From: UCB3 sp964415605
Lineage (GTDB): Bacteria > Chloroflexota > Anaerolineae > Epilineales > Epilineaceae
Direction of reading: 5' to 3'
DNA: 7,658 nt
Assembly (NCBI GenBank): GCA_964415605.1
Contig: CAYQBA010000204.1
Coordinates: 1 to 7,658 of the forward strand
A model generated the notes under the pieces. It saw only the letters and a list, made by a program, of their open reading frames with translations, was not told the origin of the DNA and searched no databases. Numbering within the stretch: position 1 is the first letter of the stretch; each line of letters starts with the position of its first letter. The position numbers and the translations under genes were made by a program. Positions 1-6,622 of the stretch are shown piece by piece.

Positions 1-10
1 CGCTCCATCC

Positions 11-38
11 AGGCCCCCCGCCGAAACGCGGGGGGCCT
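11..38. terminator. Strong GC hairpin, probable terminator of an upstream gene
   Basis: Bases 11-20 (AGGCCCCCCG) pair perfectly with 29-38, and C21-G28 adds an eleventh pair around a CGAAAC loop. The right arm is followed by GTTGCGTT, a weak T-containing tail. No gene is visible before it in the window, so it most likely ends a + strand gene lying to the left. It is nearly symmetrical and could act on either strand. Confidence 0.7.
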
Positions 39-360
39 GTTGCGTTGCCCGGCGGGCTCACGGGCGCGCGCCGCGCCGTGTGACGGTTGTGCAACGCGCC
101 CCGACAGGGCAACCAGCCCCGCGCCCCTTCCATTTCCCCGCGATTGTGCGGCGTCTGGACGCCACCCCGCCCCCGACGTGTGACGGCCGCGCAACGGCCG
201 ATGGCGATACTGTTCCCTGGACGGGGATGTCTCGATCGAGATCGGGGATCCCGGCAAGTGACCCGCCGATGCGGTGGACCATGCGCAGGCTGGGCGCCCG
301 GCGGGCGGAGTCACCGTGTTGTCCATGAACCCATCGAAACCAGGATCAGGAGACAAGACC
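39..360. other. Non-coding region upstream of the metalloprotease gene
   Basis: I see no credible gene here. The open frames are rich in Arg, Pro and Ala and behave like GC-rich shadows, with no ribosome site or recognisable motif. Two 20-base direct repeats beginning CGTGTGACGG and ending GCAACG lie at 77-96 and 177-196, exactly 100 bases apart. There is a small GGGATCCC palindrome near 245-252. I could not find a convincing -35/-10 pair for the following gene. Confidence 0.5.
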
Positions 361-2484
361 ATGCTCGCGATGCGGAGACGGATGATCCGGGGCGGCCTCG
401 CCGCCATCAGCACCCTGACCATCGGGGTGCTCGGGTCGGGCCGGACGACGCCGGTCGGTGCCCAGCCGACCTGCACGCCGGTCGTGGACCACCTCGAGTT
501 CACGCAGGCCATTCAGGAGGGGCTCAACCCGAGCAATCCCCCCATAGAGCCGGCGGTGTTCAACGGGCCGCCGCCGGCCAACGCGGTGATGCCACCGCCG
601 AAGGTCCCGCTGGTCGACGGCCGATTCGTCGGCCTGCGCGCCTACGTCAAGGAAGCCACGGGCGGTTCGGGCTGTCCTGACAACAACGGCGATGGGCGCC
701 CCGACATCCTCGGCAACCTGTCGGTCTCGTCCAACGGAAACACGCTGATCGCGCAGGGCCAGAACCGCCGTTCGGTGATGGACCTGGTGCCCCCGTGGGA
801 TCGGCGGATCACCGAGTCGACGATGAACTGGACGTTCAACGCGCGCGATCCGGGCGCCCAGGATCGCCCGCTGGTCGTCCAGGTCTGCGTGCGTGCCGAT
901 ATCTCGCAGTCGTCGTGGCAGTGCGTGTCGCAGCAGGTGACGATGCTGCACCGGCGGCAGCCCGAGTTCATGGCGGTGCCGGTCACGTTCAAGCTCCCGG
1001 GCGGAAGCTCCGTGACGCCGGATCCGGCCGTCATCGCGCCCGGCGCGGCGGATCGCGCCCTGTGGGCCGAGTGGCCGTTCCCGACCGGGCGGCAAGGCGG
1101 CGGGTATCGCGTCGGCCCGGGGTTCACCTGGTCGTTTGGGCCGATCGACGACACCATCAACGGCAACCGCCTCCTCGGGCTCTTGACGGAGCATCAGTGC
1201 CGGATGCGCAACGGGCAGCCCGACTACATGTTCGGCTGGCTCCACCAGGACGCCGACCTCGTGGACATCGCGGGCGGAGCCCCGCCGTTCCCGGCCCATC
1301 AGGCCTTCGGCCAGACCATCTTCGGCGCCTACCAGACGACGTACGCGCACGAGCTGGGGCACAACTTCGGCTTCAGCGACGCACCCGGGCCGATCGTCGA
1401 GGTGGGGTGGAGCGCGACGAGCCTCATGGGGATGATCGGCGCGCGGATGCCGAACCTCCTCAAGCTGATGGACAACGGCAACGGGGCCAACAATAGCAAC
1501 CGCTGGGTCAACGTGCGCGGCAATCCGAGCCAGGGGGGCGGCTACGAGAACGTGCTGCTGCGGAACCCCACCGACGCGTACAAGCGCTTCCGGGTCACCG
1601 GCATCTGCAGCCAGGCGACGCCGAGCGCCGAGCAGATGCTCGTCCTGGGCGTCATGCCCGGCGACCCGAACGTGCCGGGCACCCTCGAGCCGATCTTCGG
1701 CCAGCCCGACGGCGACTTCGACACGACGCCGGGCACGCAGGGCGACGGTCTGATCGAGCTCCAGGACGCTAGCGGCGCGGTGCTGTACAGCACGCGGTTT
1801 GCGCTGTCGGCGCAGCCGGGCGGCGGGGAGCCGTTCCTCGCCCCGGTGCCGCAAGTGGCCGGCCTGGACCGGGTGGTGCTCAAGCGCGCGGGGGTCGTGC
1901 AGGCGGTGCGGGCGCGGTCGGCGAACGCGCCGCAGGTCACGGTGACGAGCCCGACGAATGGCGCCGCGCTCGGGACGACGACGACGGTGGCCTGGACGGC
2001 GACCGATCTCGACAACGATCCGCTGACGTCGATGGTGCTCTACTCGCCGGACAACGGCACGGAGTGGATCCCGCTGAGTGGTCGCACGACGGGCACGCAG
2101 TTCACGGCGGACCTGTCCGGCCTTCCGAGCGGTTCGGCGATCAAGATCCGGGTGCAGGTCACCGATGGGCTGAACACGACCACGGTCGACGTCGGCAACC
2201 TGAGCTCGCTGCCGGACCGGACGCCGCGGGTCACGATCCTCGCGCCGAGCCCGACGGACACCGCGCGGTCGGGCGAGAACGTGGCCTTCATCGCCAGCGC
2301 GTACGACCCGGAGACGGGCTGGGTGGATCCGGCGACCATCAAGTGGTACAGCAACCTCCAGGGCTTCATCGGCACGGGTGAGGTCAACACGAACCAGCTG
2401 GTCGTCGGCAACCACGTCATCACCGCGGCGACGAACCTGACGCCGTCGGGAATGGCGACGTCGTCCATCCAGATCCTGCCGTAG
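361..2484 (+). CDS. Secreted zinc metalloprotease, metzincin-type, with two C-terminal Ig/FnIII-like repeats
   Basis: This 707-residue protein is probably an extracellular zinc endopeptidase. The start at 361 follows AGGAG at 348-352 with 8 bases of spacing. An in-frame ATG at 274 would add 29 residues ahead of the signal peptide and is rejected. Residues 1-34 form a signal peptide: Arg-rich start (RRRMIR, loosely Tat-like), hydrophobic core, then VGA before Q35. QAIQ (49-52) and VPLVDGRFVGLRAYV (82-96) resemble an N-terminal module seen in other bacterial secreted proteins. The catalytic motif HELGHNFGFSD (330-340) fits HExxHxxGxxD: H330, H334 and D340 as zinc ligands, E331 as catalytic base. 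M356 in SLMGM is a plausible Met-turn. Two beta-rich repeats follow at about 524-612 and 622-707, the first with the motif ATDLDNDPL, likely for substrate or surface binding. The exact peptidase family and substrate are unknown. It is monocistronic, with a strong hairpin just downstream. Confidence 0.88.
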   Translation: MLAMRRRMIRGGLAAISTLTIGVLGSGRTTPVGAQPTCTPVVDHLEFTQAIQEGLNPSNPPIEPAVFNGPPPANAVMPPPKVPLVDGRFVGLRAYVKEATGGSGCPDNNGDGRPDILGNLSVSSNGNTLIAQGQNRRSVMDLVPPWDRRITESTMNWTFNARDPGAQDRPLVVQVCVRADISQSSWQCVSQQVTMLHRRQPEFMAVPVTFKLPGGSSVTPDPAVIAPGAADRALWAEWPFPTGRQGGGYRVGPGFTWSFGPIDDTINGNRLLGLLTEHQCRMRNGQPDYMFGWLHQDADLVDIAGGAPPFPAHQAFGQTIFGAYQTTYAHELGHNFGFSDAPGPIVEVGWSATSLMGMIGARMPNLLKLMDNGNGANNSNRWVNVRGNPSQGGGYENVLLRNPTDAYKRFRVTGICSQATPSAEQMLVLGVMPGDPNVPGTLEPIFGQPDGDFDTTPGTQGDGLIELQDASGAVLYSTRFALSAQPGGGEPFLAPVPQVAGLDRVVLKRAGVVQAVRARSANAPQVTVTSPTNGAALGTTTTVAWTATDLDNDPLTSMVLYSPDNGTEWIPLSGRTTGTQFTADLSGLPSGSAIKIRVQVTDGLNTTTVDVGNLSSLPDRTPRVTILAPSPTDTARSGENVAFIASAYDPETGWVDPATIKWYSNLQGFIGTGEVNTNQLVVGNHVITAATNLTPSGMATSSIQILP

Positions 2485-2529
2485 GTCATGCTCGCCGGCG
2501 GCGATCGAACGAGCCGGCCGGCGGAATCC

Positions 2530-2564
2530 CGGGCGCGGCGGGGGCATTGCACCCGCCGCGCCCG
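2530..2564 (+). terminator. Long GC hairpin after the metalloprotease gene, probable terminator
   Basis: The arms 2530-2542 and 2552-2564 pair over 13 uninterrupted base pairs, all G-C, with a 9-base spacer that can itself form two more pairs. It begins 46 bases after the protease stop codon. The sequence after it (GTGTCTGG) has no proper T run, so it may halt polymerase poorly or protect the 3' end of the transcript rather than be a classical intrinsic terminator. Confidence 0.6.
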
Positions 2565-2890
2565 CGTGTCTGGATCCGGCGTGGGCAGCGGGCACGGACG
2601 TCGGCGTGAGCCGGGATGGGCTGGATTGGGGGCGACGCGCGAATGGGGCCGCCGGATGCCGCTCCCGGGCGCGGACGACGGTCGTCGGGGACAGCCATTT
2701 CGGTGACAGCGAGCGATCGTGCGCGACGGGCTCGCTTCGAGGATCGGCGGCGGCTCCGGTGATCTGATACCGCCGACCGGACGACGGCGCCAAGATCCCA
2801 TGCGATGTGGGCGCCAGATGTCTGGGGTGGTGCGGTGGAGTCCCGACAAGGAATGGCGCGGCTGCCCAAGGGTGATGTTGCCCCGGCGGC

Positions 2891-2896
2891 TATAGT
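2891..2896 (+). promoter_or_regulatory. Possible -10 box for the deacetylase gene
   Basis: TATAGT stands out in a GC-rich background and would place transcription initiation near 2903, about 35 bases before the start codon. There is no recognisable -35 hexamer 16-19 bases upstream and no TGn extension, so the call rests on the hexamer and its position only. Confidence 0.25.
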
Positions 2897-2937
2897 TGTC
2901 GTGCGACCCCCGTCCAGCGTCTCACAGGATCCGCCCC

Positions 2938-3906
2938 ATGCGCCGCATCGCGTACGCCGCCGTTCCCTCGCACGATCACGATTACCCGGGCCACCCCGAG
3001 CATGCCGGCCGGGTGGACGCCATTCTCGGCTATCTGGCCGAGGCCGGCCTCCTGGATGGGTTGGCCGCCCTGGACGTGGCGGCGGCCCCCGCGGCGTCGC
3101 TGGCGCTCGCCCACACGCCGACGTACCTGGCCGGTCTCGCCGCGACCGCGGGCGCGACCCCGCAGCATCTCGACCCCGACACATATGTGACGCCGGGCTC
3201 GTGGTCGGCGGCGTGCATGGCGGCGGGCGCGGCCATTGCCGCGGTCGACGCCGTGGTCGACGGGCGCGCGGATGTCGCGCTGTCGCTGGCGCGGCCGCCG
3301 GGGCATCACGCGCTTGCGGACCGGGCGATGGGCTTTTGCCTCTTGAACAACGTCGCGGTGGCGGCGCGCCACGCGCAGGCGCGGGGGTTGGCTCGGGTGG
3401 CGATCTACGACTTCGACGTCCACCACGGCAACGGCACGCAGGCCATCTTCTACGCAGACGGCAGCGTGCTGTACGTGTCGACGCACCAGGCGGGCATCTA
3501 CCCGGGCACGGGGTACGCGCACGAGCGCGGCGCGGGCGACGGGGCGGGCTGCACGTTGAACGTGCCCTTGCCGGCCGGGGCCGGCGACGACGCGATGGCG
3601 GGGGCGTGGGAGGGGGTGATCGAGCCGGCGATCCGCGCTTTTCGGCCGGACATCGTGCTGGCGTCGGCGGGCTTCGACGCGAGCTTCCGTGACCCGCTGG
3701 CGGAGCTGCGGGTCACGGGCGCGGGCTTCCACGCGATCGGGCGGCGGCTGGCCGACGTGGCGGACGCGGTGGCGGGCGGCCGGCTGGTCTTCGCCCTCGA
3801 GGGGGGCTACGACCTGCCGGCGCTGGCCAACGGGGTGGCGAACGTGGTGCTGGCGCTGAAGGGGCTGGCGGCGGATGTGGGGTTGGATCCGGCGGTTGGG
3901 GGGTGA
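2938..3906 (+). CDS. Histone deacetylase family protein (zinc-dependent amidohydrolase)
   Basis: This 322-residue protein has the full arginase/deacetylase-fold signature and probably removes acetyl groups from acetyl-lysine, acetylpolyamines or a related small amide in the cytoplasm. The start at 2938 follows AGGA at 2926-2929 with 8 bases of spacing. A TTG start at 2896 would add 14 unconserved residues. Visible motifs: HPEHAGRV near the N-terminus (substrate-loop region of class II enzymes); RPPGHHA with the catalytic pair H123/H124; YDFDVHHGNGTQ with zinc ligands D160 and H162; ASAGFDA with the third zinc ligand D247; and LEGGYDL with transition-state Tyr Y291. Every active-site residue is present and the length is normal for bacterial class II-like members, so the enzyme should be active. 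The DVHHGNGTQ form points to the class II / acetylpolyamine amidohydrolase side of the family. It stands alone on the + strand and converges on the hepT-mntA operon across a 54-base gap. The natural substrate cannot be read from the sequence. Confidence 0.93.
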   Translation: MRRIAYAAVPSHDHDYPGHPEHAGRVDAILGYLAEAGLLDGLAALDVAAAPAASLALAHTPTYLAGLAATAGATPQHLDPDTYVTPGSWSAACMAAGAAIAAVDAVVDGRADVALSLARPPGHHALADRAMGFCLLNNVAVAARHAQARGLARVAIYDFDVHHGNGTQAIFYADGSVLYVSTHQAGIYPGTGYAHERGAGDGAGCTLNVPLPAGAGDDAMAGAWEGVIEPAIRAFRPDIVLASAGFDASFRDPLAELRVTGAGFHAIGRRLADVADAVAGGRLVFALEGGYDLPALANGVANVVLALKGLAADVGLDPAVGG

Positions 3907-3960
3907 GGTCGACGAGGAATCCTCTCCTGGCGCGCGGCAGGTCCTGACGTGGCCTCCTGT

Positions 3961-4440
3961 TCAGGAATCGGCGGGAAGCTCGATGCCCCCGTCGTCGATG
4001 CGATCCGCATCGTCTTGGGCCCAACGGCGACAGGCGGCGGCGATCGTCTCCACGTCGCCCAGATGTTGGTCGCAGATCGTGAACAGTTCCTCAGGCGTGA
4101 CGTCGTGGTAGAAGTGGACCATTCGGTTGCGGTACCCGGCGAGGGTTTCGAGCCGCGCCGCATCGTCATGACTCAAGACACCGTGGCGCCCCAGCTCGCG
4201 CGCGATGTGCTTGTACTCCGTAACGGCCAGGGCGAAACGCTTGGCCAGAACGTGCCGGCCGATGTCGAGCAGCGCTTCGAGCGCTCTACGCAAGCAGGAC
4301 TCGGCGGTCCAGATGTTGCGTTCGTCGGCGAAGAACGCCTCGTGATCGGCGAGCGGCAGTCGACGAATGGCGGCGAGCATGCGCTCGATCCGCGCCAGCC
4401 GATCGGCAAGCACCGCGCCGGAGACCTTGCCGTGGGTCAT
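3961..4440 (-). CDS. hepT: HepT-like HEPN ribonuclease toxin (HEPN-MNT module)
   Basis: This 159-residue, largely helical protein matches the HepT/DUF86 family, the toxin half of type VII (HEPN-MNT) toxin-antitoxin systems. The signature Rx4HxY is intact: R104, H109 and Y111 in YRNRMVHFYHDV. In the family, Arg and His form the composite RNase active site of a HEPN dimer, and the Tyr is the residue AMPylated by the partner antitoxin. An N-terminal helix pair (RLARIERMLAAIRRLP) and WTAESCLRRALEALLDIGRHVLA at 44-66 are also typical of the family. The start at 4440 overlaps the mntA stop in an ATGA arrangement (4437-4440), implying translational coupling with antitoxin made first. The last 20 residues (AQDDADRIDD and on) are acidic and variable. 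Its RNA target (tRNA or mRNA) is unknown. The gene converges on the deacetylase gene with no strong terminator visible between them. Confidence 0.9.
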   Translation of the reverse strand: MTHGKVSGAVLADRLARIERMLAAIRRLPLADHEAFFADERNIWTAESCLRRALEALLDIGRHVLAKRFALAVTEYKHIARELGRHGVLSHDDAARLETLAGYRNRMVHFYHDVTPEELFTICDQHLGDVETIAAACRRWAQDDADRIDDGGIELPADS

Positions 4441-4964
4441 CGGGGGTCCCGAATGCCGAGCACGAGGGCGCGGCGCTGGCGCTCGAAGGGGGCGAGATCG
4501 CCGGCGCGGCGCAGTATGTAGAGGTCCAACTCGTCGGCCCGGCGGGCATCGGCGGCGTACAGGCGCTCGCCGCGAATGATGTCCACCGCGAGGAAAGCCC
4601 CGGCCTCGGCGAACGTCACCAGATCGACGCGCGCCACCTGGAAGAAGTCCTCGAGCGCGATGGTGAGGCCGACCTTGTCGTCGAGCGACAGATCCCGGCC
4701 CGATCCTGAGCCGGGCCCCTTGACCGCGATGTCGATGTCCGAACCCCCGTACGCCAAGCACTCGACCTCGCCCCGCAGCCACGCCAGCGCTTCGCGTGCC
4801 CGGCTGCCGAAGGCGTACACCGCGTCGACGTCATAGCGCTCGCAGTGCGCGGCGAGCGCGGCGCGACGTTCCGCGGCGACGGCGGCGGATGCGGCGGGCG
4901 CCGTCGCGGAGGTTGTGACCGGTGTTGTGGCCGTGATCGGCGTTTCGGCGGGTTGGGTGGGCAT
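4437..4964 (-). CDS. mntA: MntA-like nucleotidyltransferase antitoxin with an enlarged active-site loop
   Basis: This 175-residue protein has a minimal nucleotidyltransferase fold and precedes hepT in a two-gene operon. Family knowledge: MntA neutralises HepT by adding AMP to the Tyr of its Rx4HxY motif. Visible here are AFGSRARE (G53, S54), SDIDIAV with D76 and D78, and a candidate third Asp D114 in ARVDLVTF. The usual spacing is GSx10DxD; here 21 residues separate S54 from D76, an extra ~11-residue loop (LAWLRGEVECL region). All metal-binding residues are kept, so activity is likely. Residues 1-32 are an Ala/Thr/Pro-rich tail. The ATG at 4964 is supported by an in-frame TAG only five codons upstream; the ribosome site (AGGG, 10 bases away) is weak. 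The 3' end (LGIRDPR) overlaps the hepT start by 4 bases. Confidence 0.85.
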   Translation of the reverse strand: MPTQPAETPITATTPVTTSATAPAASAAVAAERRAALAAHCERYDVDAVYAFGSRAREALAWLRGEVECLAYGGSDIDIAVKGPGSGSGRDLSLDDKVGLTIALEDFFQVARVDLVTFAEAGAFLAVDIIRGERLYAADARRADELDLYILRRAGDLAPFERQRRALVLGIRDPR

Positions 4965-5103
4965 GGCGAGGCGACCCTATCGATGGCGGCTCGCGGCGAA
5001 GGCGCGGCGGAAGCCGCCCTTGCGCCGAGTTCCATTGTAGCGCAGCGCCGCCGCGGCGCGCCTGCTCGGCATCCGCAAATCCGCCAGCCTTGCTGTCGCT
5101 CAT
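4831..5103 (-). CDS. Small ORF with a perfect ribosome site, overlapping the start of mntA
   Basis: The ORF would give 90 residues beginning MSDSKAGGFADAEQARR. Its start has the best ribosome site in the window: AGGAGG at 5109-5114, five bases before ATG on the - strand. The first 20 or so codons have a normal amino-acid mix. After about residue 25 it becomes an Arg/Pro/His-rich run of the kind produced by reading another gene out of frame, and its last 134 bases lie inside mntA. mntA is in the +1 frame relative to it. It could be a short leader peptide, the start of a frameshifted or decayed gene, or an accident. I do not recognise any family. Confidence 0.25.
   Translation of the reverse strand: MSDSKAGGFADAEQARRGGAALQWNSAQGRLPPRLRREPPSIGSPRHAHPTRRNADHGHNTGHNLRDGARRIRRRRRGTSRRARRALRAL
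5034..5039 (-). promoter_or_regulatory. Possible -10 box for the mntA-hepT operon
   Basis: Read on the - strand this is TACAAT, one base from the TATAAT consensus, in GCTACAATGG. It would start a transcript near 5027, giving mntA a leader of about 60 bases. No -35 hexamer is seen 16-18 bases upstream. It lies inside the small ORF that starts at 5103, so a start here would exclude that ORF from the transcript. Confidence 0.3.
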
Positions 5104-5385
5104 CGTGTCCTCCTGCAAGGGGCTCTCGCTTGTCCTGATCGGGGATCGCGGGCCGGTGCGTGTCCGACTTGCTGGCCAGCGTCGGGCGGGCAGCAGGTCG
5201 CGATCCGGGCATCCTTGAAGGCCGCGTGTGGACTGAATGGCGTTGAGCAACCGGAGCGCTCTGGTCGCTGGTGACGCAGCCGCGGAAGGAGATCGAGCCG
5301 GATCTCGCGAATCCGAGGTTCCTCGTCGGCGAGCCCTGAGTCGGCCATCGATTCGTCAGCCCGACGGCGTGAGCCGCGGATCCCG
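5104..5385. other. Intergenic region between the sensor-like gene and the mntA-hepT operon
   Basis: These 282 bases separate two - strand transcription units. All open frames are rich in Arg, Pro and Ser and show no motif, so I call no gene. The ribosome site AGGAGG at 5109-5114 (- strand) sits at the left end. Downstream of the sensor-like gene's TAA I see no strong terminator, only short GC inverted repeats, so read-through into the toxin-antitoxin operon is possible. Confidence 0.4.
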
Positions 5386-6291
5386 TTATCGGGTGGCCGT
5401 GAACCCGTGCTTCGCGAGCCCCTGTTCCAACGCGGTGAGCTGGTCGTCGCACGCGGCCGCGAGCATCCGCTTCCGCCCGAGCGTCAACGCCAACGACCGC
5501 ACGTGGCTGTTGCGGCGCGACAGGGTGATGATCTCTTGGTTGATCGCGGCGAACCGGTCGAGTGCTTCAGCCGCCGTGACAAGCTGAGGGGCCGACGCCG
5601 CCGGGAGGGAGGTCTTCAGATCCGCCAGCGTCGTTCTCGCAACGGCTTCGGCCGCCGTCATCCGCTGCTCCAGCCGCGTCATCTCTGCATCGTCGGCTTC
5701 GGCGATGTGGGGGGCGTGCAGCACCTGGATCTCGAGCACGGCGGCGACCGCCTTTGCCGCAAGCGCCTCGGGGCAGCAGGCTTGCGTGGCCGCGTCTGAT
5801 TGCACAGCTGCGTCGAGCGCACGCGCGAAGGCGTCACGAGCGTCCTGGGCGGCGCCGAAGGACAAACGCTGCGCCTGCAGGTTGGTGTTTTCGGCGGCCA
5901 GCGCCAGGATCTCGTCGTCCAACCGCTTGTAGTCGTTGAAGCGTGTCTTGAATCCCTCGAGGAGTGTCGCGTCCTCGCTGTAGCCGAGCTCTTGCAACAG
6001 CGATTCGAGGGCTGCGACATCCCGCTCCGCGGCTTGTCTGGCCTGCCGGGCCTCGTCGACCGCTGCGGCCGCTGCTTCGTCCGTGTCGGACATCACCGCG
6101 CGGTTTGAGGCGTCCGAGGCTCGTATGAACGACACGTGGATGTCCGACGCAAGCCGGCGTGTCTCGACCAGCCGCGTCAGAACCGCGGACGCTCCACTGC
6201 ACGCTGACGCGAACAGAGCGGTCACCACAGCTACAGATGCCGCGGCGGGTGCAAGACCTTGAAAACGCGGGTTCAGCGTCAAGCCTCTCAC
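5386..6291 (-). CDS. Exported or membrane-anchored four-helix-bundle sensor-like protein (4HB_MCP-like), no signalling domain
   Basis: This 301-residue protein resembles the periplasmic four-helix-bundle domain of chemoreceptors standing alone. Residues 11-30 are a hydrophobic export or anchor segment ending ASAC31; C31 could be a lipidation site, but Ala at -3 is a poor lipobox. The SFIRASDASNRAVMSDTDEA stretch (54-73) is the typical first helix after the membrane. Two similar halves are visible: LDDEILALAAENTNLQAQRL at 124-143 and INQEIITLSRRNSHVRSLAL at 250-269, consistent with a duplicated helical hairpin. Between them HAPHIAEADDAEMTRLEQRM (192-211) is another helix. There is no HAMP, methyl-accepting, kinase or cyclase domain, and the protein ends at TATR. 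The start is GTG at 6291, with AGGA seven bases upstream. It may bind a small ligand or partner a separate signalling protein. Ligand and role are unknown. Confidence 0.75.
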   Translation of the reverse strand: MRGLTLNPRFQGLAPAAASVAVVTALFASACSGASAVLTRLVETRRLASDIHVSFIRASDASNRAVMSDTDEAAAAAVDEARQARQAAERDVAALESLLQELGYSEDATLLEGFKTRFNDYKRLDDEILALAAENTNLQAQRLSFGAAQDARDAFARALDAAVQSDAATQACCPEALAAKAVAAVLEIQVLHAPHIAEADDAEMTRLEQRMTAAEAVARTTLADLKTSLPAASAPQLVTAAEALDRFAAINQEIITLSRRNSHVRSLALTLGRKRMLAAACDDQLTALEQGLAKHGFTATR

Positions 6292-6470
6292 CTCGTCATC
6301 CTACGGTCACCCACACCGGCTCGAATTGGCCTGAAGGGCCGTGAGACGGGCGGGGCGATCGGGGCTCTTGCGGCCGAGGCTGGCCTTCTTGATCTCGGCG
6401 GCGAACCGTGGCGGGGCAACCGTGCCCCGGACGTGAGCGGGGGATTGAGAACTTCAACTTCACGTCGCGC
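6292..6470 (-). promoter_or_regulatory. Long structured 5' leader of the sensor-like gene
   Basis: If transcription starts about 7 bases after the -10 box, the leader is about 170 bases. It contains a 7-bp hairpin at 6412-6429 (CGGGGCA / TGCCCCG, ACCG loop on the + strand) and a GGCCT-GAA-GGGCC hairpin at 6328-6340, then the ribosome site AGGA just before the GTG. I do not recognise any riboswitch class. No convincing upstream ORF is seen in the leader. Confidence 0.4.
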
Positions 6471-6500
6471 AGCATACATCCTTCGGCGCCCCCGCGTCAA
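6471..6500 (-). promoter_or_regulatory. Sigma-70-type promoter for the sensor-like gene
   Basis: On the - strand TTGACG (6500-6495) and TATGCT (6476-6471) are separated by 18 bases. These are one and two mismatches from the housekeeping consensus and the best promoter match in the window. It points leftward to the gene starting at 6291. Confidence 0.6.
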
Positions 6501-6622
6501 GCCCGGCTCGCGCTGACGTCGCGCGATTGCCAACTGGTTCTTGCGCCCCATCCTGCGGTGGGGTATTGCGCAGGTTCTTCTGGTGCGGGCCGCCATCGCC
6601 CTTACCCTGGTTTGCGGTTTGC
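6501..6622. other. Non-coding spacer between the promoter and the palindromic element
   Basis: No gene is seen. One modest hairpin is possible (CCCCA 6546-6550 with TGGGG 6559-6563). With the adjoining elements it belongs to a 738-base stretch (6292-7029) free of convincing genes. Confidence 0.4.

Larger units (their letters stand above)
2485..2937. other. Intergenic region between the protease and deacetylase genes
   Basis: No believable gene is present in these 450 bases. The visible structure is a 13-bp GC hairpin near the left end (separate entry), GACGAC-G-GTCGTC at 2677-2689, and an inverted pair GCGAGC / GCTCGC around 2709-2735. Two copies of GGCGCC lie at 2786-2791 and 2810-2815. A TATAGT hexamer at 2891-2896 resembles a -10 box for the following gene but has no -35 at the right distance. 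Confidence 0.5.

Noticed and set aside
274..360. Upstream ATG extending the metalloprotease by 29 residues
   Set aside because: It would bury the signal peptide behind a hydrophilic segment and lacks a ribosome site, while the ATG at 361 has AGGAG at good spacing.
346..2793. An 815-residue open frame on the - strand, antisense to the metalloprotease gene
   Set aside because: It is extremely rich in Arg, Ala, Pro and His with no motif or ribosome site, the usual mirror of a GC-rich gene on the other strand. The + strand gene has a signal peptide and catalytic motif.
2896..2937. TTG start extending the deacetylase by 14 residues
   Set aside because: The added residues (MSCDPRPASHRIRP) are not family-like. 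The ATG at 2938 starts the conserved MRRIAYAA strand and has AGGA eight bases upstream.
3914..3924. GAGG-AAT-CCTC hairpin between the convergent deacetylase and hepT genes as a terminator
   Set aside because: A four-pair stem without a T run is too weak to call. I see no other terminator in that 54-base gap.
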